Shown here: positions 15,207 through 24,900 of the stretch, piece after piece
Position numbering within the stretch: position 1 is the stretch's first letter
Layout: the number at the start of each line of letters is the position of its first letter
From: an uncultured Spirochaetaceae bacterium
GTDB taxonomy: Bacteria; Spirochaetota; Spirochaetia; Treponematales; Treponemataceae
Direction of reading: 5' to 3'
NCBI GenBank assembly: GCA_902792795.1
Contig: CADBBB010000005.1
Span: 88,626-152,625, forward strand
Length of the DNA stretch: 64,000 nucleotides
Notes under the pieces: generated by a model
Told to the model about the DNA's origin: nothing
The model's input: only the letters and a program-made list of their open reading frames with translations
The model's database searches: none
Program-made: the position numbers and the translations under genes

Positions 15207-16233
15207 AATAATTGTCTATTCCATACGCAGCCTTAAAAATTTCGTTTATAGCGTTCTTATAAACATCTTCCGTGACAATATTTGGGTACGCTGTGTTGGC
15301 GTAATAATACGCTTCGGCAATCACATAAACATAATCCTTTGGAAGCGCGAAAGAATGTGTATAAAAAATTCTTTGCTTTTTCACGGCGTCAGAAAAAAGA
15401 AAAGTGGGATCAGCCATCAAATCATCTTTATGAATTCCAGACTCGGAGTAAGGCTTGTCAAGAAAGATAAGGCTAGGATTATAATCGATAAAAGCCTCTT
15501 TTGACAGTTCCGCAAATCCCCATTGGTCTACCTTATTAGCATTGGCGGCTACATTTTTCAAGCCCGCAAGTTCCAATGACAGACTGCCTTTTTGTGTCTT
15601 AAAAAAATTATTTTTTGAATTCTGGACAACAATGTAGGCGCTCTTCTTCTTCGACTCCTCAATGCTGGACACAATTTTTTCAATATTCATCTTGTGTGTT
15701 TCAAACAAATTCACCAAGCCAGCCGCCTCTTTTTCCTTGCCAAGAAGCTTTCCAACGATTAAATACAAATCAAAGTCATAGCCGTCTTTTGAAATTACGC
15801 ACGCGACAGGAACATTTGTTTTTTCCTGCATCATGTCCGCCGACTCTTTGTTGCCCTTTAGCAAAATCAAATCTGGATTGAGCTCGATGATTTGTTCATA
15901 ATTTGGAGACTTAGTCTTGCCGACATCTGGAATGTCCAGCAAAGTGGGATTAATATCTTTTAAAATGGAAAGCGGAAGAAAGCCTTTGGTTTTTGAATCC
16001 AGCGCCACAACAGTTTCGACGGCTTGCAGCTGTTTTACAACAACCAGCGCGTTGTCCGCCATAACAACAAGCCTCTTTGCCGGCTTTTCGATAGCCACAA
16101 TTCTTTCGGCATAATCACGAACTTGTATAAGTGTCCGTTCGTCGCCTCCAGGCGCTTTTTTTGAACAAGCAAAAAACAAGGTCACAACAAATAAAACGCA
16201 TAATGCCGCAGCAAATTTCTTAAAAGCCGTCAA
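15178..16233 (-). CDS. Iron-chelate/B12-type substrate-binding lipoprotein
   Basis: 351 residues starting with TTG at 16233 behind AAGGAG (8 nt); an upstream TTGCAA-N16-TATAAT promoter fits. The lipobox is FFAC at about residue 23. The mature protein is a class III periplasmic binding protein (PF01497 type): KRLVVMADNALVVVKQLQAVETVVALDS, then the NPDLILLKGN strand and a C-terminal half with SLIFLDKP. It should deliver a ferric siderophore, heme or corrinoid to the FecCD-like permease. No cobalamin riboswitch or Fur-like box was seen in the 139-bp upstream gap, so the ligand stays open. Confidence 0.85.
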   Translation of the reverse strand: MTAFKKFAAALCVLFVVTLFFACSKKAPGGDERTLIQVRDYAERIVAIEKPAKRLVVMADNALVVVKQLQAVETVVALDSKTKGFLPLSILKDINPTLLDIPDVGKTKSPNYEQIIELNPDLILLKGNKESADMMQEKTNVPVACVISKDGYDFDLYLIVGKLLGKEKEAAGLVNLFETHKMNIEKIVSSIEESKKKSAYIVVQNSKNNFFKTQKGSLSLELAGLKNVAANANKVDQWGFAELSKEAFIDYNPSLIFLDKPYSESGIHKDDLMADPTFLFSDAVKKQRIFYTHSFALPKDYVYVIAEAYYYANTAYPNIVTEDVYKNAINEIFKAAYGIDNYYETWKKSLL

Positions 16234-16337
16234 TTCAAAACTCCTTGACGATATTATACCACATATATTGAAATTTGCAATTTGATAGCGCCGATGCGGA
16301 GTTAAATTTTCACATTAAAAGGCAGCTCCCTCCACCC

Positions 16338-16366
16338 TTGAAACTTTCCCCGCCGCACAATACAAT
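16338..16366 (+). promoter_or_regulatory. Promoter of the alkyltransferase gene, leaderless layout
   Basis: TTGAAA, 17 bp, TACAAT, then 6 nt and the ATG at 16373, with no ribosome site. Transcription should begin at or next to the start codon. Confidence 0.7.
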
Positions 16367-16372
16367 TCCCCT

Positions 16373-16750
16373 ATGCCGCAACAAAATCTCGCTCAAAAAA
16401 TATACGCCGCGGTGCGGTTGATTCCCAAGGGAAAGGTAGCCTCGTATTCGCAAGTGGCCGCGCTTTTGGGGAACCGCAATTTGCGCCGATACGTGGGGAA
16501 CGCGCTGCACAAAAATCCAAGCAACTCCGTCACGCCTTGCCACCGCGTGGTCAACGCAAAGGGCTTTTGCTCCGGCAGCTTTGCCTTTGGCGGAAGCGGC
16601 GTCCAGCGGCAAAAGTTGGAGGCCGAGGGCGTGACATTCACTAAAGGTCATGTTGACATGGAACGGCATGCGATAAGCCAAGACGACTTTGACGCGATGA
16701 GCGAGCGCTTGCGACAGGAATGGGGAGCGGACGATGCCGAGCGCGAATAA
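16373..16750 (+). CDS. Short O6-alkylguanine DNA alkyltransferase-like protein
   Basis: 125 residues covering only the DNA-binding/active-site domain of the Ogt/MGMT family: KIYAAVRLIPKGKVASYSQV, the Arg-finger region and VTPCHRVV with the alkyl-accepting Cys (about residue 55). Alkyltransferase-like (Atl) proteins of this size usually have Trp at that position. Here the Cys is kept, so it could be a real repair enzyme or an Atl relative that retains it. A C-terminal extension of about 30 residues is unusual. The 3' end overlaps the deoxyinosine glycosylase gene by 17 bp, making a two-gene DNA repair operon. Confidence 0.8.
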   Translation: MPQQNLAQKIYAAVRLIPKGKVASYSQVAALLGNRNLRRYVGNALHKNPSNSVTPCHRVVNAKGFCSGSFAFGGSGVQRQKLEAEGVTFTKGHVDMERHAISQDDFDAMSERLRQEWGADDAERE

Positions 16751-17282
16751 CAAAAGCCAAGTAATCCACAAAATCCCGCCGGTGTGGAACGAGCGTAGCC
16801 GCGTTTTGATTTTGGGAACGATGCCCTCGCCAAAAAGCCGCGCCGCCGGATTCTTTTACATGCATCCGCAAAACCGTTTTTGGCGCGTCCTTCCCGCCGT
16901 CTTTGGGGAAGCTTTGCGCCTGCCCAACAACGCTGCGGACGCAGAAGCCGCCAAAAACGAACGGCGGCAGTTTTTGCTGGACCATAAGATCGCGCTGTGG
17001 GACGTCCTAGCCTCGTGCGACATACAGGGCGCGGCGGATTCTTCCATTAAAAACGCCGTTCCCAACGACTTTTCCGAGATTTTTAGAAAAGCCAAGATCC
17101 GCCGCGTTTTTTGCGCGGGCCAAACCGCCTTTAAGCTTTGGCAAAAACATTGCGCCGCCCTTTACGAGCCGCTCTGCCAACAAGGCGCGGCTTGCCTTCC
17201 AAGTCCCAGCCCGGCCAACGCCGCTTGGTCCTTTGACCGCCTGCTTGCGGAATGGAAAATTATTTTGGAATGGTTGGAGTAA
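16734..17282 (+). CDS. DNA-deoxyinosine glycosylase (UDG superfamily)
   Basis: 182 residues. The UDG-like fold motifs are LILGTMPSPKSRAAGFFYMH near residue 25 (motif 1, with the family-specific PSPxS and the following HPxNxFW), ALWDVLASCDIQGAADSSIK in the middle, and LPSPSPANA at about 152 (motif 2 loop). This pattern fits the hypoxanthine-DNA glycosylase family that excises deaminated adenine. It lies 17 bp inside the alkyltransferase gene, so both deal with damaged bases. Confidence 0.8.
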   Translation: MPSANNKSQVIHKIPPVWNERSRVLILGTMPSPKSRAAGFFYMHPQNRFWRVLPAVFGEALRLPNNAADAEAAKNERRQFLLDHKIALWDVLASCDIQGAADSSIKNAVPNDFSEIFRKAKIRRVFCAGQTAFKLWQKHCAALYEPLCQQGAACLPSPSPANAAWSFDRLLAEWKIILEWLE

Positions 17283-17302
17283 CGCGGGGCTGGAACGATT
17301 TT

Positions 17303-17689
17303 TTACAATTCGTAAACCGACCAAAGGCTGTAGCCGTCTTGGTCGTCTTCTTCCCAGTATTCGCCCAAAAATTGCAGGCGGGCGGCGCTGGCAGGCTCGC
17401 CGTCAACGGCGGCTTTTTTTGGGGCAAGCTGTTTTTGCGCGTCAAGCTGCGAAACGGCGCGGGCGCCTTCCAAAGAATCGGCGCGGCCAAATCCGACGAT
17501 TACCGCGCCGGATTTTTCAACGCCAAACTTTTTTCGCAAAAGCCGCGCGTCGCCCTTTGTCCGCCAGGCCTTTAGCCACTTTGGATTTTGCGCCGCCCCC
17601 ATTTCCATTCCCTTCCATGAAACAACTTCCGCAAAAGAACAGAGAGAGGCCGCGAGCAAAATGGCGAAAACAAAAAGCGTTTTTTTCAT
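17303..17689 (-). CDS. Small secreted protein at the end of the LPP20/LpoB cluster
   Basis: 128 residues with a signal peptide (MKKTLFVFAILLAASLCSFA). The mature part starts VVSWKGMEMGAAQNPKWLKA, has an SGAVIVGFGRADSLEGARAV segment resembling the core of LPP20-like domains (a short beta strand plus helix), and ends in an acidic, aromatic-rich tail. The ATG overlaps the previous stop as ATGA. It is the last gene of the operon. It may be a shortened LPP20-type protein, but this is weak. Confidence 0.65.
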   Translation of the reverse strand: MKKTLFVFAILLAASLCSFAEVVSWKGMEMGAAQNPKWLKAWRTKGDARLLRKKFGVEKSGAVIVGFGRADSLEGARAVSQLDAQKQLAPKKAAVDGEPASAARLQFLGEYWEEDDQDGYSLWSVYEL

Positions 17690-18762
17690 TCAGCCGCCGA
17701 CCTTATGTAACTGTAAAGCGCCTCTGAAAAATCTTTTTTGATTTTTTCAACAAGAGCGGCTTCAGCCTTGCGCTGAGCCTCCTCATAGTCAACATGGCTT
17801 TCGCGGCCCTTCACAGTGAACGGAACAATTTGATGGCCTGTCGTCGCGTCCACAATGTAGCTTTCGCAATTGTAGCGGCAGCGGACAGTTTTTTTGTCAG
17901 TGGTGTCGGAACGTTCAAATTCAAACTTGGCTATGAGCGTGTAGCGGACGGAATCGTCAAAAGTTCCCTTAAAGCCCGCGTCAGCCACAGCCTTGCTAAA
18001 GGCTTGCTTGTAGCGGCCGTGCTCGTCGTTGAAGGTTTGAATGTTTATCGGAATGTTCTTGGCAATTTCCATTTTCTTTGCGTGAAAATTTTTGGAAGAC
18101 GGACAATAAGATTTTAATCCGCCGGCCAAACTGTTGTCGATGACAGAAATTTTGTTCAAATGCTTTTCGTTCTCAACGGCAATCTCTTCCGCAAAATCGT
18201 AGGCGCCAAACGCGTCAAAAGAATTTTTGTCGCTACCAATATTTTTAAGAACAGTGTCAATCGCGGACGCGTTCTTCTTTATCATCTCGGCGTAAATCTC
18301 GACGGCCTTGGACTTGTCCAAAACCGCGATGGCGTACCAAGTTCCGTTGGCGGCGTCCTGCCAATATTCCTTTGTCTCAACGCCAATCAAATTGTCAACA
18401 TCAACCTTGCGCTTGACTTCCTGGCTAAAAGTTTGGACGTTAGCGTTGGCGACCAGACCGTTTTCCTTTGCCTGCGTCATTCTGCTGTTGGCGGTGGAAT
18501 CGGACTTTACGCTCTGGCCAAAAATCGCGGCCAAGCCTTGCAGCGCGTTCACTTCGCTGGCGGAACGGTCCGCCGCGCTTCCGACATAAGTTATGTAAGA
18601 GGCGTTAGGATAAACGGCGGAAGGCTGGTTGATCCATTCCGGCATTTTAGCGTTCTTGCCTTTCGCCTTGTCCGATTTTTTTGCGGCGAATGCGCATACG
18701 GAGCAAACCATCAGGCAAATGCAAAGCAACGTCCTAACGAAATTCAAATTTATTTTTCGCAT
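17686..18762 (-). CDS. LPP20-family secreted protein
   Basis: 358 residues. The signal peptide ends near VCAFAA (about residue 26) without a lipobox Cys. The following MPEWINQPSAVYPNASYITYVGSAADRSASEVNA is the hallmark opening of LPP20-type domains. A second half (about 215-345) reads RYTLIAKFEFERSDTTDKKT, similar to LpoB/CsgG-like beta-strand layers. Members commonly stand next to LpoB and COG3014 genes, as here, and are thought to sit in the outer envelope. The start overlaps the COG3014 gene by 13 bp. Role probably in cell-envelope or peptidoglycan assembly, inferred from context. Confidence 0.7.
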   Translation of the reverse strand: MRKINLNFVRTLLCICLMVCSVCAFAAKKSDKAKGKNAKMPEWINQPSAVYPNASYITYVGSAADRSASEVNALQGLAAIFGQSVKSDSTANSRMTQAKENGLVANANVQTFSQEVKRKVDVDNLIGVETKEYWQDAANGTWYAIAVLDKSKAVEIYAEMIKKNASAIDTVLKNIGSDKNSFDAFGAYDFAEEIAVENEKHLNKISVIDNSLAGGLKSYCPSSKNFHAKKMEIAKNIPINIQTFNDEHGRYKQAFSKAVADAGFKGTFDDSVRYTLIAKFEFERSDTTDKKTVRCRYNCESYIVDATTGHQIVPFTVKGRESHVDYEEAQRKAEAALVEKIKKDFSEALYSYIRSAAE

Positions 18763-20339
18763 GAAGATATCCTCGCTGTGACTGCTCCGGCTTTGACAGG
18801 AATGTTTTCAATAATTTTTGTTCCCACCAAATTGCCGGCGCCGTCTAAATATTCAACTGTGGCGCTGTAAGTTCCAGGAGCCACGTTAAAGCCCGCCGCG
18901 CTGGCCATGTTTGGAAAGTAATAGGCCTGGCGCGTGTCGGCATGCTCCTTGTTGGCCACGGCGTTTGCGGCCGCTTCAACAGAAGCGTTAAAGGCAACCT
19001 GCGCCACCACGGCCGCGATAGCGCTAGACTTGGACGCTTGGTTGAGGGCGATTCCCGCGGCCACAACAGAAGCCGACACAATTGAATTCTTGACCACATT
19101 TCTAAAGACCGAACGGCTGTAGGCGCCGGGCGCTTTTTGCGCCACGTCAACTTGAACCGCGTTGTCAAAATCTTCCACCAATTCGGCGCGGGCGCTTGAG
19201 CCGTCCGACAAAGAAACGCGAACCGACTTTATCGCATGATTTTGCGCGGCCGGATCAAAAACCGGATACGCCAATTTTGTGTAAAGCGGAATGCGCATGT
19301 TCAAGTCAGGAAGCGGAAGATACACCGCCTGCGCCTCCTTTCCTTCACCCGCGTCCGCGCGCCTGCCGATCATTCCGGAAAGGGCGACGATTTCCAAGCG
19401 GCCCATGCCGGAAGGAATTTTTGTAATGCCGTTCGCTTGCGGAACCTTGTACACCGAGCCAAATTCCTCCGCATGGTCAAAGTCTCCGCTAGCGGCGTAG
19501 GCGATAGTTCCCAAATAATTGAAGAAAGGAGAGCTTTCATACTTGGCGTCCGTCTTGGCAGGCTTTTCGCCAAAGGACATGCGGACGCCTTCGCCGGCCA
19601 GCTTGTTTTGCGCGTCCTTAAATTCGTCGCCTTCAAGCTGCCGTTCCGACTCGGCCTCCATCTCCGCGTTCTTTCTTCTAAGCTCCTGAATTTCCGCCAT
19701 GAACGTTCCCACATAATCTTTCATGATTCCGTTGGCAACGTCAGTTTGGTTTGTGTTCAAGGCGCTGGCAAGACGCATCGACCAAACAAGGTAGCGCTCG
19801 TATTCGGCGCCGCTGTATTTGGTGGAAGTTTCGCTGGAGAGCGCGGCCTTGGTCGCCTCTCCCGCGCTCATGTCGGAATTCATAAGCTGCATTTTTGCGT
19901 AAGTGTCAAAGAAAGCTTTTCCAGCTCCTTGATAATTTTCCGACAAATAAATCAGCATGTCCGCGTCAATCCAATCGCGCACAAAATCCTTTTTGTCGCC
20001 GCGGCCAAGCAACATGCCCGCGCAAGTGTCGTAGTCGCCCTTTTCAAAAGCGGCGTCGTAAGCGGCTTGGTTGAACTTTGCCTTTTTTGGCTCTTTTGCC
20101 GGCTTTTCTTTTTGTGGCTTTTGTTTTTTTTCTTTGGGCGGCTTTTGCTTTTTTTCTTTGGCTTTCTTTTCTTTTTTTGCTTTTTTTGCCTTGGCGGGTT
20201 TTTCCGTTTGGGCAGGAGCCGCCTCCTCCGCTTGCGTTTCAGCGGAAGGAAGAGTCTCAACTTCTTGCGAAGAGGCGCCAACGCTGAAGAAAGCAAAAAG
20301 CGCGGCGCAGGCCGCAATTGCCTTAATAGTTTTCTTCAT
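18750..20339 (-). CDS. COG3014-like envelope protein with Lys/Pro-rich region
   Basis: 529 residues. After the signal peptide (ending about ASS at 24) comes an extraordinary Lys/Pro/Glu region (about 45-95: repeated KAKKEKK and KEKKQKPPKEK units) suited to binding anionic cell wall polymers. The middle (100-300) is helical and TPR-like with QAAYDAAFEKGDYDTCAGML. The C-terminal part has RSVFRNVVKNSIVSASVVAA and repeated Ala-rich helices followed by a beta domain with YFPNMASAAGFNVAPGTYSA, as in the uncharacterised COG3014 family that travels with LpoB and LPP20 genes. It starts 13 bp after lpoB. Function not known; an envelope role is inferred. Confidence 0.7.
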   Translation of the reverse strand: MKKTIKAIAACAALFAFFSVGASSQEVETLPSAETQAEEAAPAQTEKPAKAKKAKKEKKAKEKKQKPPKEKKQKPQKEKPAKEPKKAKFNQAAYDAAFEKGDYDTCAGMLLGRGDKKDFVRDWIDADMLIYLSENYQGAGKAFFDTYAKMQLMNSDMSAGEATKAALSSETSTKYSGAEYERYLVWSMRLASALNTNQTDVANGIMKDYVGTFMAEIQELRRKNAEMEAESERQLEGDEFKDAQNKLAGEGVRMSFGEKPAKTDAKYESSPFFNYLGTIAYAASGDFDHAEEFGSVYKVPQANGITKIPSGMGRLEIVALSGMIGRRADAGEGKEAQAVYLPLPDLNMRIPLYTKLAYPVFDPAAQNHAIKSVRVSLSDGSSARAELVEDFDNAVQVDVAQKAPGAYSRSVFRNVVKNSIVSASVVAAGIALNQASKSSAIAAVVAQVAFNASVEAAANAVANKEHADTRQAYYFPNMASAAGFNVAPGTYSATVEYLDGAGNLVGTKIIENIPVKAGAVTARISSCEK

Positions 20340-20352
20340 TCGCTTTTCCTAA

Positions 20353-20952
20353 TTACTTGCTCTTTACGGAGGCGGTCTTCTTTAGATAGTCCTTGGTTTC
20401 TTCGGAAGGCTCGAACATCGCGACAGTTCTGTGCGTCTTCAAATCGGTAAGCTCGATGTTCACGATGTAAGTCCGCTCCTGCTTTTTTCCGTTGTTCTGG
20501 ACCATAAGCTTCACCGAACCTGTGAACATGTAGTCGGCCGCGTCCTCTTGGTCCAATTCCTTGGCCTGGTCTTCGGCGGCGTGGTCCTGCTGGCTTATTA
20601 CCTCGTCGCGCATTTCGTCGCGGACGTCCGAGTTGGCCATGAACTCAAGGACGCCGCTGTTAAGAACGGCAGTCTTGAGGCTGTTGGCGATAATCTGTGT
20701 GTCAAAAAATTCGCCTGTCTGGTCCTTGATCTTTCCGATTGTGACAACCGGCGGGCGGCCGTTCTTTTCTTCGAATTTTTCAACGCGGGGATTTTTTATC
20801 ACTTGGCCGACAATGTCCTTGCAAATAGCGCGGCAGTCAGTTTCGCTCAAATAAGGGGTAAGGTCTCCGGCTCCGCCGCGCTTTACCGCCTTGGCGCTCG
20901 CCGCGCTCGCAACGGCCAACGCCGCCAAAACGCAAACAAAAAATTTCTTCAT
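20353..20952 (-). CDS. LpoB-like penicillin-binding-protein activator
   Basis: 199 residues. The signal peptide ends at about ASA (20); there is no lipobox Cys, unlike enterobacterial LpoB. The mature part, RPPVVTIGKIKDQTGEFFDT, then LKTAVLNSGVLEFMANSDVR and ADYMFTGSVKLMVQNNGKKQ with YIVNIELTDLKTHRTV, follows the strand-helix order of LpoB (PF13036). LpoB docks on PBP1b to stimulate peptidoglycan synthesis; here that is an inference from the fold. AGAGGAAC lies 8 nt before the ATG, immediately after a terminator-like hairpin, so expression is probably lower than that of the first gene. Confidence 0.75.
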   Translation of the reverse strand: MKKFFVCVLAALAVASAASAKAVKRGGAGDLTPYLSETDCRAICKDIVGQVIKNPRVEKFEEKNGRPPVVTIGKIKDQTGEFFDTQIIANSLKTAVLNSGVLEFMANSDVRDEMRDEVISQQDHAAEDQAKELDQEDAADYMFTGSVKLMVQNNGKKQERTYIVNIELTDLKTHRTVAMFEPSEETKDYLKKTASVKSK

Positions 20953-20966
20953 CGCTCTGTTCCTCT

Positions 20967-21003
20967 AAAAAAAACAATGGGCCGCCCGCATTGTAGGCGG
21001 CCC
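20967..21003 (-). terminator. Hairpin plus T8 between first gene and lpoB
   Basis: GGGCCGCC pairs with GGGCGGCCC around TACAATGC (minus strand, 20979-21003) and is followed within 4 nt by eight T. It comes 10 bp after the stop at 21014 and 14 bp before the lpoB ATG, so it is either the end of a monocistronic message or a partial terminator lowering lpoB expression. Confidence 0.8.
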
Positions 21004-21013
21004 TAAAATTCAA

Positions 21014-21736
21014 CTATTCCTCGTCAAAAGAATATTCAACGTTCTTTTCAACAGCCTTGTCCGTCAAAGGCGCCTTGAGGTTTTCGCTCAAAGCCTTTTT
21101 CAAAAGCGCGGTCTCTGAAGCGTTGTCCTCGACTCCGTTCAAGGCGGCGTCCAACTGCTTGTCGTAGATGGCGCGGTTCATGACAAACACTACATAATAC
21201 TCGTAGTAGTAATCATAGGAGCTTTCGGGCGACTTCTTGTTGACCTTGACGCCCTGCTTGGGCTTGCGGAACTGAATCCAATACTGGGATTCCTTGAGCA
21301 AACCGTTCATTTCAATGGCGGAAAGCGCCTTGATTGTCTGGTCGATGGCCATCTTCTTTTTGTTTTCGTCGCCGCTAGTTCCTTGGAACACGGCGTTGGC
21401 GCTCTGGCCTACCGCGATAGAGAAAGAGTTGGCCACCTGGCGCTGAACGTCAACTTGGTCCGTCCAAGTCTTGAGGAATTCCAAGTCGGTTCCCTGATTT
21501 GAGAAAACAAAAATCTGGTATTCCTTAAGGTCGATTTTGAGAGACTTGGCGATTTGCTTGTTCTCGCCTTCCAAAACCGCTTGAACCCAGCCAGGAATGT
21601 CAGTTCCAAGGGCCATGCCCGGTCGGTTTACGATTTCAATCTTAACCTTGGCTTCTTTGCCCTTCTTGGCGGCAAATGCGTTGGTTGAAATAAGAACGGC
21701 CAACACAGACACAACAGCAAAAATCTTAGCTTTCAT
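21014..21736 (-). CDS. Secreted LPP20-like protein, first gene of cluster
   Basis: 240 residues from the ATG at 21736, which has GGAGG 6 nt upstream; an in-frame ATG 30 nt earlier has none. The signal peptide ends at about NAFA (22). The mature protein begins with basic KKGKEAKVKIEIVNRPG, then IPGWVQAVLEGENKQIAKSL, a segment placed like the xPxW of LPP20 domains, and QVDVQRQVANSFSIAVGQSA. The C-terminal half has a Tyr-rich patch (SYDYYYEYYVVFVMNRAIYD) typical of the last strand of that domain. The distal genes of the cluster encode related domains, so this group may work together in the outer envelope. Exact role unknown. Confidence 0.65.
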   Translation of the reverse strand: MKAKIFAVVSVLAVLISTNAFAAKKGKEAKVKIEIVNRPGMALGTDIPGWVQAVLEGENKQIAKSLKIDLKEYQIFVFSNQGTDLEFLKTWTDQVDVQRQVANSFSIAVGQSANAVFQGTSGDENKKKMAIDQTIKALSAIEMNGLLKESQYWIQFRKPKQGVKVNKKSPESSYDYYYEYYVVFVMNRAIYDKQLDAALNGVEDNASETALLKKALSENLKAPLTDKAVEKNVEYSFDEE

Positions 21737-21878
21737 TTTTTCCTCCAAATTGGATTTATTTGCCATTCGCGCGCATATAATTCGCGCTTAGTACATCATA
21801 TTACAGTAAATTCTTATTGTCAATAAAAGTTACAAAAAAGCCTCTTGTTCTTAACTATAGAAGTTTTTTTGCCGATAT

Positions 21879-21917
21879 ATGAAACGAAGCGCCATAACCG
21901 CGCTTTTACTATTGTGA
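21879..21917 (+). CDS. Possible 12-aa leader peptide overlapping the giant gene start
   Basis: ATG at 21879 reads MKRSAITALLLL and ends with TGA at 21915-21917. The TGA overlaps the GTG (21914) that opens a long frame, giving the GTGA overlap of termination-reinitiation. No ribosome site is visible before it. It may be a short coupling ORF, or chance, or a sign that the true gene start is frameshifted here. Confidence 0.3.
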   Translation: MKRSAITALLLL

Positions 21918-24900
21918 AAAACGTCTTTGAATTGAACTATAAATCTTTTCGTTCTCTAAAGCGGCTCGCCAAAATCGCGGCCTTGCTCTGCGCATTTTTT
22001 GCGTCCGCGGCTTTTTGCGCGATGGGATTTTGCACAGACTACACTTGGTCTGGCGCCGCCGGAAACAACAATTGGAATGACTACAGAAACTGGGACTCTG
22101 GAATTGAAGGCTGGTTTGCATATCCGCAACAAACGACCGACAACGCGTACATCGCGGGAAATTATACAATCGACATTAACGAGAACATTAGAGTCGGAAC
22201 GTTTCGCGTCGCGGGAAACGTAACAGTAAACGTCGACAACGACTTAACTGTCACAACGCTCAACATACAAAAACAAGGAAACAATTTAACAAGCAGCTGG
22301 ACGACAAAATTTACCGGAAGCAAAAGCGTGGCTTTCGACTCGATGGAATTTGACCGCGCGTCATCGACTGGCGGCGTCATCGGAACGCTTGAAGTTGACT
22401 GCGCGATGACTTGTTCTGGAACAATAACGACGCACTCAGGCACAACGCTTTTAGTAAACAGTGGAAAAACTTTGAGCGCGGCCACGTTCAACCATTCAGC
22501 CTCAAACTCCACTCCAAAAAGCCAAATCACCGTAAAAGGAACTTTGTCCGTCGCGGGAACGATGGACTTGCAAAACAACGTCGGAGGCGGCTGCAACGCC
22601 TTGGCGGTTTCTTCCGGCGGAACGGTAACAGCGACGACATTGACTTGGAGCCAAAACAACAACTACACAAACGGCGGAAACGCCATCGACAACGACGGAA
22701 CGATAAAAATTGGCGGAGCGCTAAAAGTCACCGGCCCCGCCACAGGAAGCGGAACAATTTTGATGACTGCGGACTCTTCCATCACAAACTCAGGAAGCGG
22801 CGCGGTGACAATCGCCAAATTGTCCGGCGCAAAGGAAGCGACGGTTTTAAACAGCGGAACTGGAACGCTGGAAATTTCTTCCTACGAAGATTCTCCAACA
22901 ATCACAATCGCAAACAACAGCAAAAACGTTTCTCTTGACGCGGGAACGCTCACAGCGCTGACAGTTGGAACAAACGCAACAGCAACAATTGTCGGCGACA
23001 TAGCGACAACAAGCGGCGCCACAAACAACGGAACTCTTAACGCGGGCGCTTCCGTGACCATAAGCGGCGCCGTTACGAACAACAAAACAATTGCCGCCGG
23101 CGCTTACGACATAACCTTTGACGGCGCGGTCACAAGCGGCGCGTCAGCAAACATTACAACGGCCACAGGAAAAATCACCACAAAGGCCGCCAGCAGTCTT
23201 GGAACTGTGACCGTCCAAAGCGCCGGCGGAAGCGTAGACCACGCGGGAAGCGGCGCCGTCTCCGTAACAGAACTTGTAATAGAAGCCGACGCAGCCGTCA
23301 CCGACTCGTCCAGTGGCGCGATTGAAATTTCAAAAATCACCGGCGCCCACGCCGCCACATTAAAAAGCGTTTCGACCGACAACGGCATAAAAGTCGACGA
23401 CTACGATACGACAGACATTCCCGCCATAACGGTCGACAACGGAAGCAAAAACATTTTGCTTTACGCAGGAACAATCGCTTCGCTCGATGTCGAAAGTTCA
23501 GCAAAGGCGACGCTCTCCGGCGACATGACCGTCACAGGCGACGTTACCAACGCGGGAACGCTGGCCGCGAACGGCGGACTTACATTCGCGGCAAACTTTA
23601 CCAACAATGGCGCGGCCGGCTCGTTCACCGCAGTTGGAACTGTAACCGCGACCGGCAACGCAGCCACATTTAAGGGAAATGAATCCACCATAGCGGCTTT
23701 TGTCTACGCGCCAACCTCCGCGAGCGGAGCGGGCCTTACAGTCTCGGACAAAAACGCCATCGCGGACTTTTCTTGCTCCACAGCAGGCGCCAACGTAAAA
23801 TTTACCGGCGCGGGAACAAGCGTCACAGTCAGCGGCGCCAACAAGTATGGAACATTTTCCGCAAGCGGAGCGGGCTCAAGCGTAACGCTAAGCGACGCGA
23901 ATAATGAGTTCACCAATTTTTCCATGACGAGCGGCGGCGGAACGCTCACAGTAAACGCCGCGCAAACAGTCGGAACGTTGACGCTAAAAGGCGTGAATGG
24001 CTCTCCGCTTAACATTGACGGAAGCGGAAGCTTTACGCTTGGCGAAAACCAACACAGCGGCGATTATTTGAGAGTTGAGCGTTTGACCACTGGCGGCATA
24101 AAAATTTTGCCAGACGGTTCAAGCGGCTTCTATTACAGCGCGACACATTCATCTTTTACAGCCGAAGAATACTTGGGCGAACACAACCATTGGATTTTGT
24201 TGGGCGACAACATGGAGTTTAAATGGACCGGCGGAGGCAAAACCGAAGGCGGCGACGCAGACCCCGATTGGAAAAATCCCGCAAACTGGAACTACAATTT
24301 AGTTCCTGGAACATCTGACGCTGCCATTGGCGGAGTCAGCACAAAAGAGAACTACCCAGTATTGATTCCAAACACGCCAAGCAAAAACGCCTCAAACTTT
24401 CCTGTCGTCACAAAAAGCGACGGTTATTCCATAACGGACTTGACCATTGGCGAAAGCGCCAGCTCAGGCGCGAAGCTAACGGTTCAAACAAACGGCAACG
24501 CGCAAGGCGCTATAAAACTTACCGGCAATTTGAAAAATTCCGGAACGATAATATATAATAGAAAAGGCCGCATTACAAAAGGCGGAACTTTCATCAATGA
24601 CGCGGACGAAACAACGCCAGAGCGCAAGGGAACGGTCGAGTTTACGGGAACGGTTGAAGACGCTAGCGATATTTCTACGCCAAGCGCGGGCTATTACAAT
24701 CTTACAATCAGCGGAAGCAAGAACTATTACGCGGCCGGCGATCTGACGGTAAGGAACGCTTTGCTTGTAAGCGGAGGAGAATCGGCGGCATGCGCGGGAA
24801 GCGTTTGGTTCAACAATTCCGCCGCGGGAACAGCCACAAGCGCCGCGACTGTTCGGTTCAACACAAGCGGAACAATTTCGCTCGGAAACAACGCGGGCGA

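Noticed and set aside
16234-16372. Cobalamin riboswitch or Fur box before the ABC transporter
   Set aside because: The 139-bp gap shows only promoter boxes; no B12-box-like conserved core or 19-bp palindrome is visible.
19236-20450. 404-codon plus-strand frame across the COG3014-like gene
   Set aside because: It is the antisense of the Lys/Pro-rich gene on the minus strand, full of Phe/Leu produced by the poly-Lys tract, and has no ribosome site.
22411-22938. 175-codon frame inside the giant surface gene
   Set aside because: It is an Arg/Asn-rich shift of the Ala/Gly/Thr-rich repeat coding sequence.
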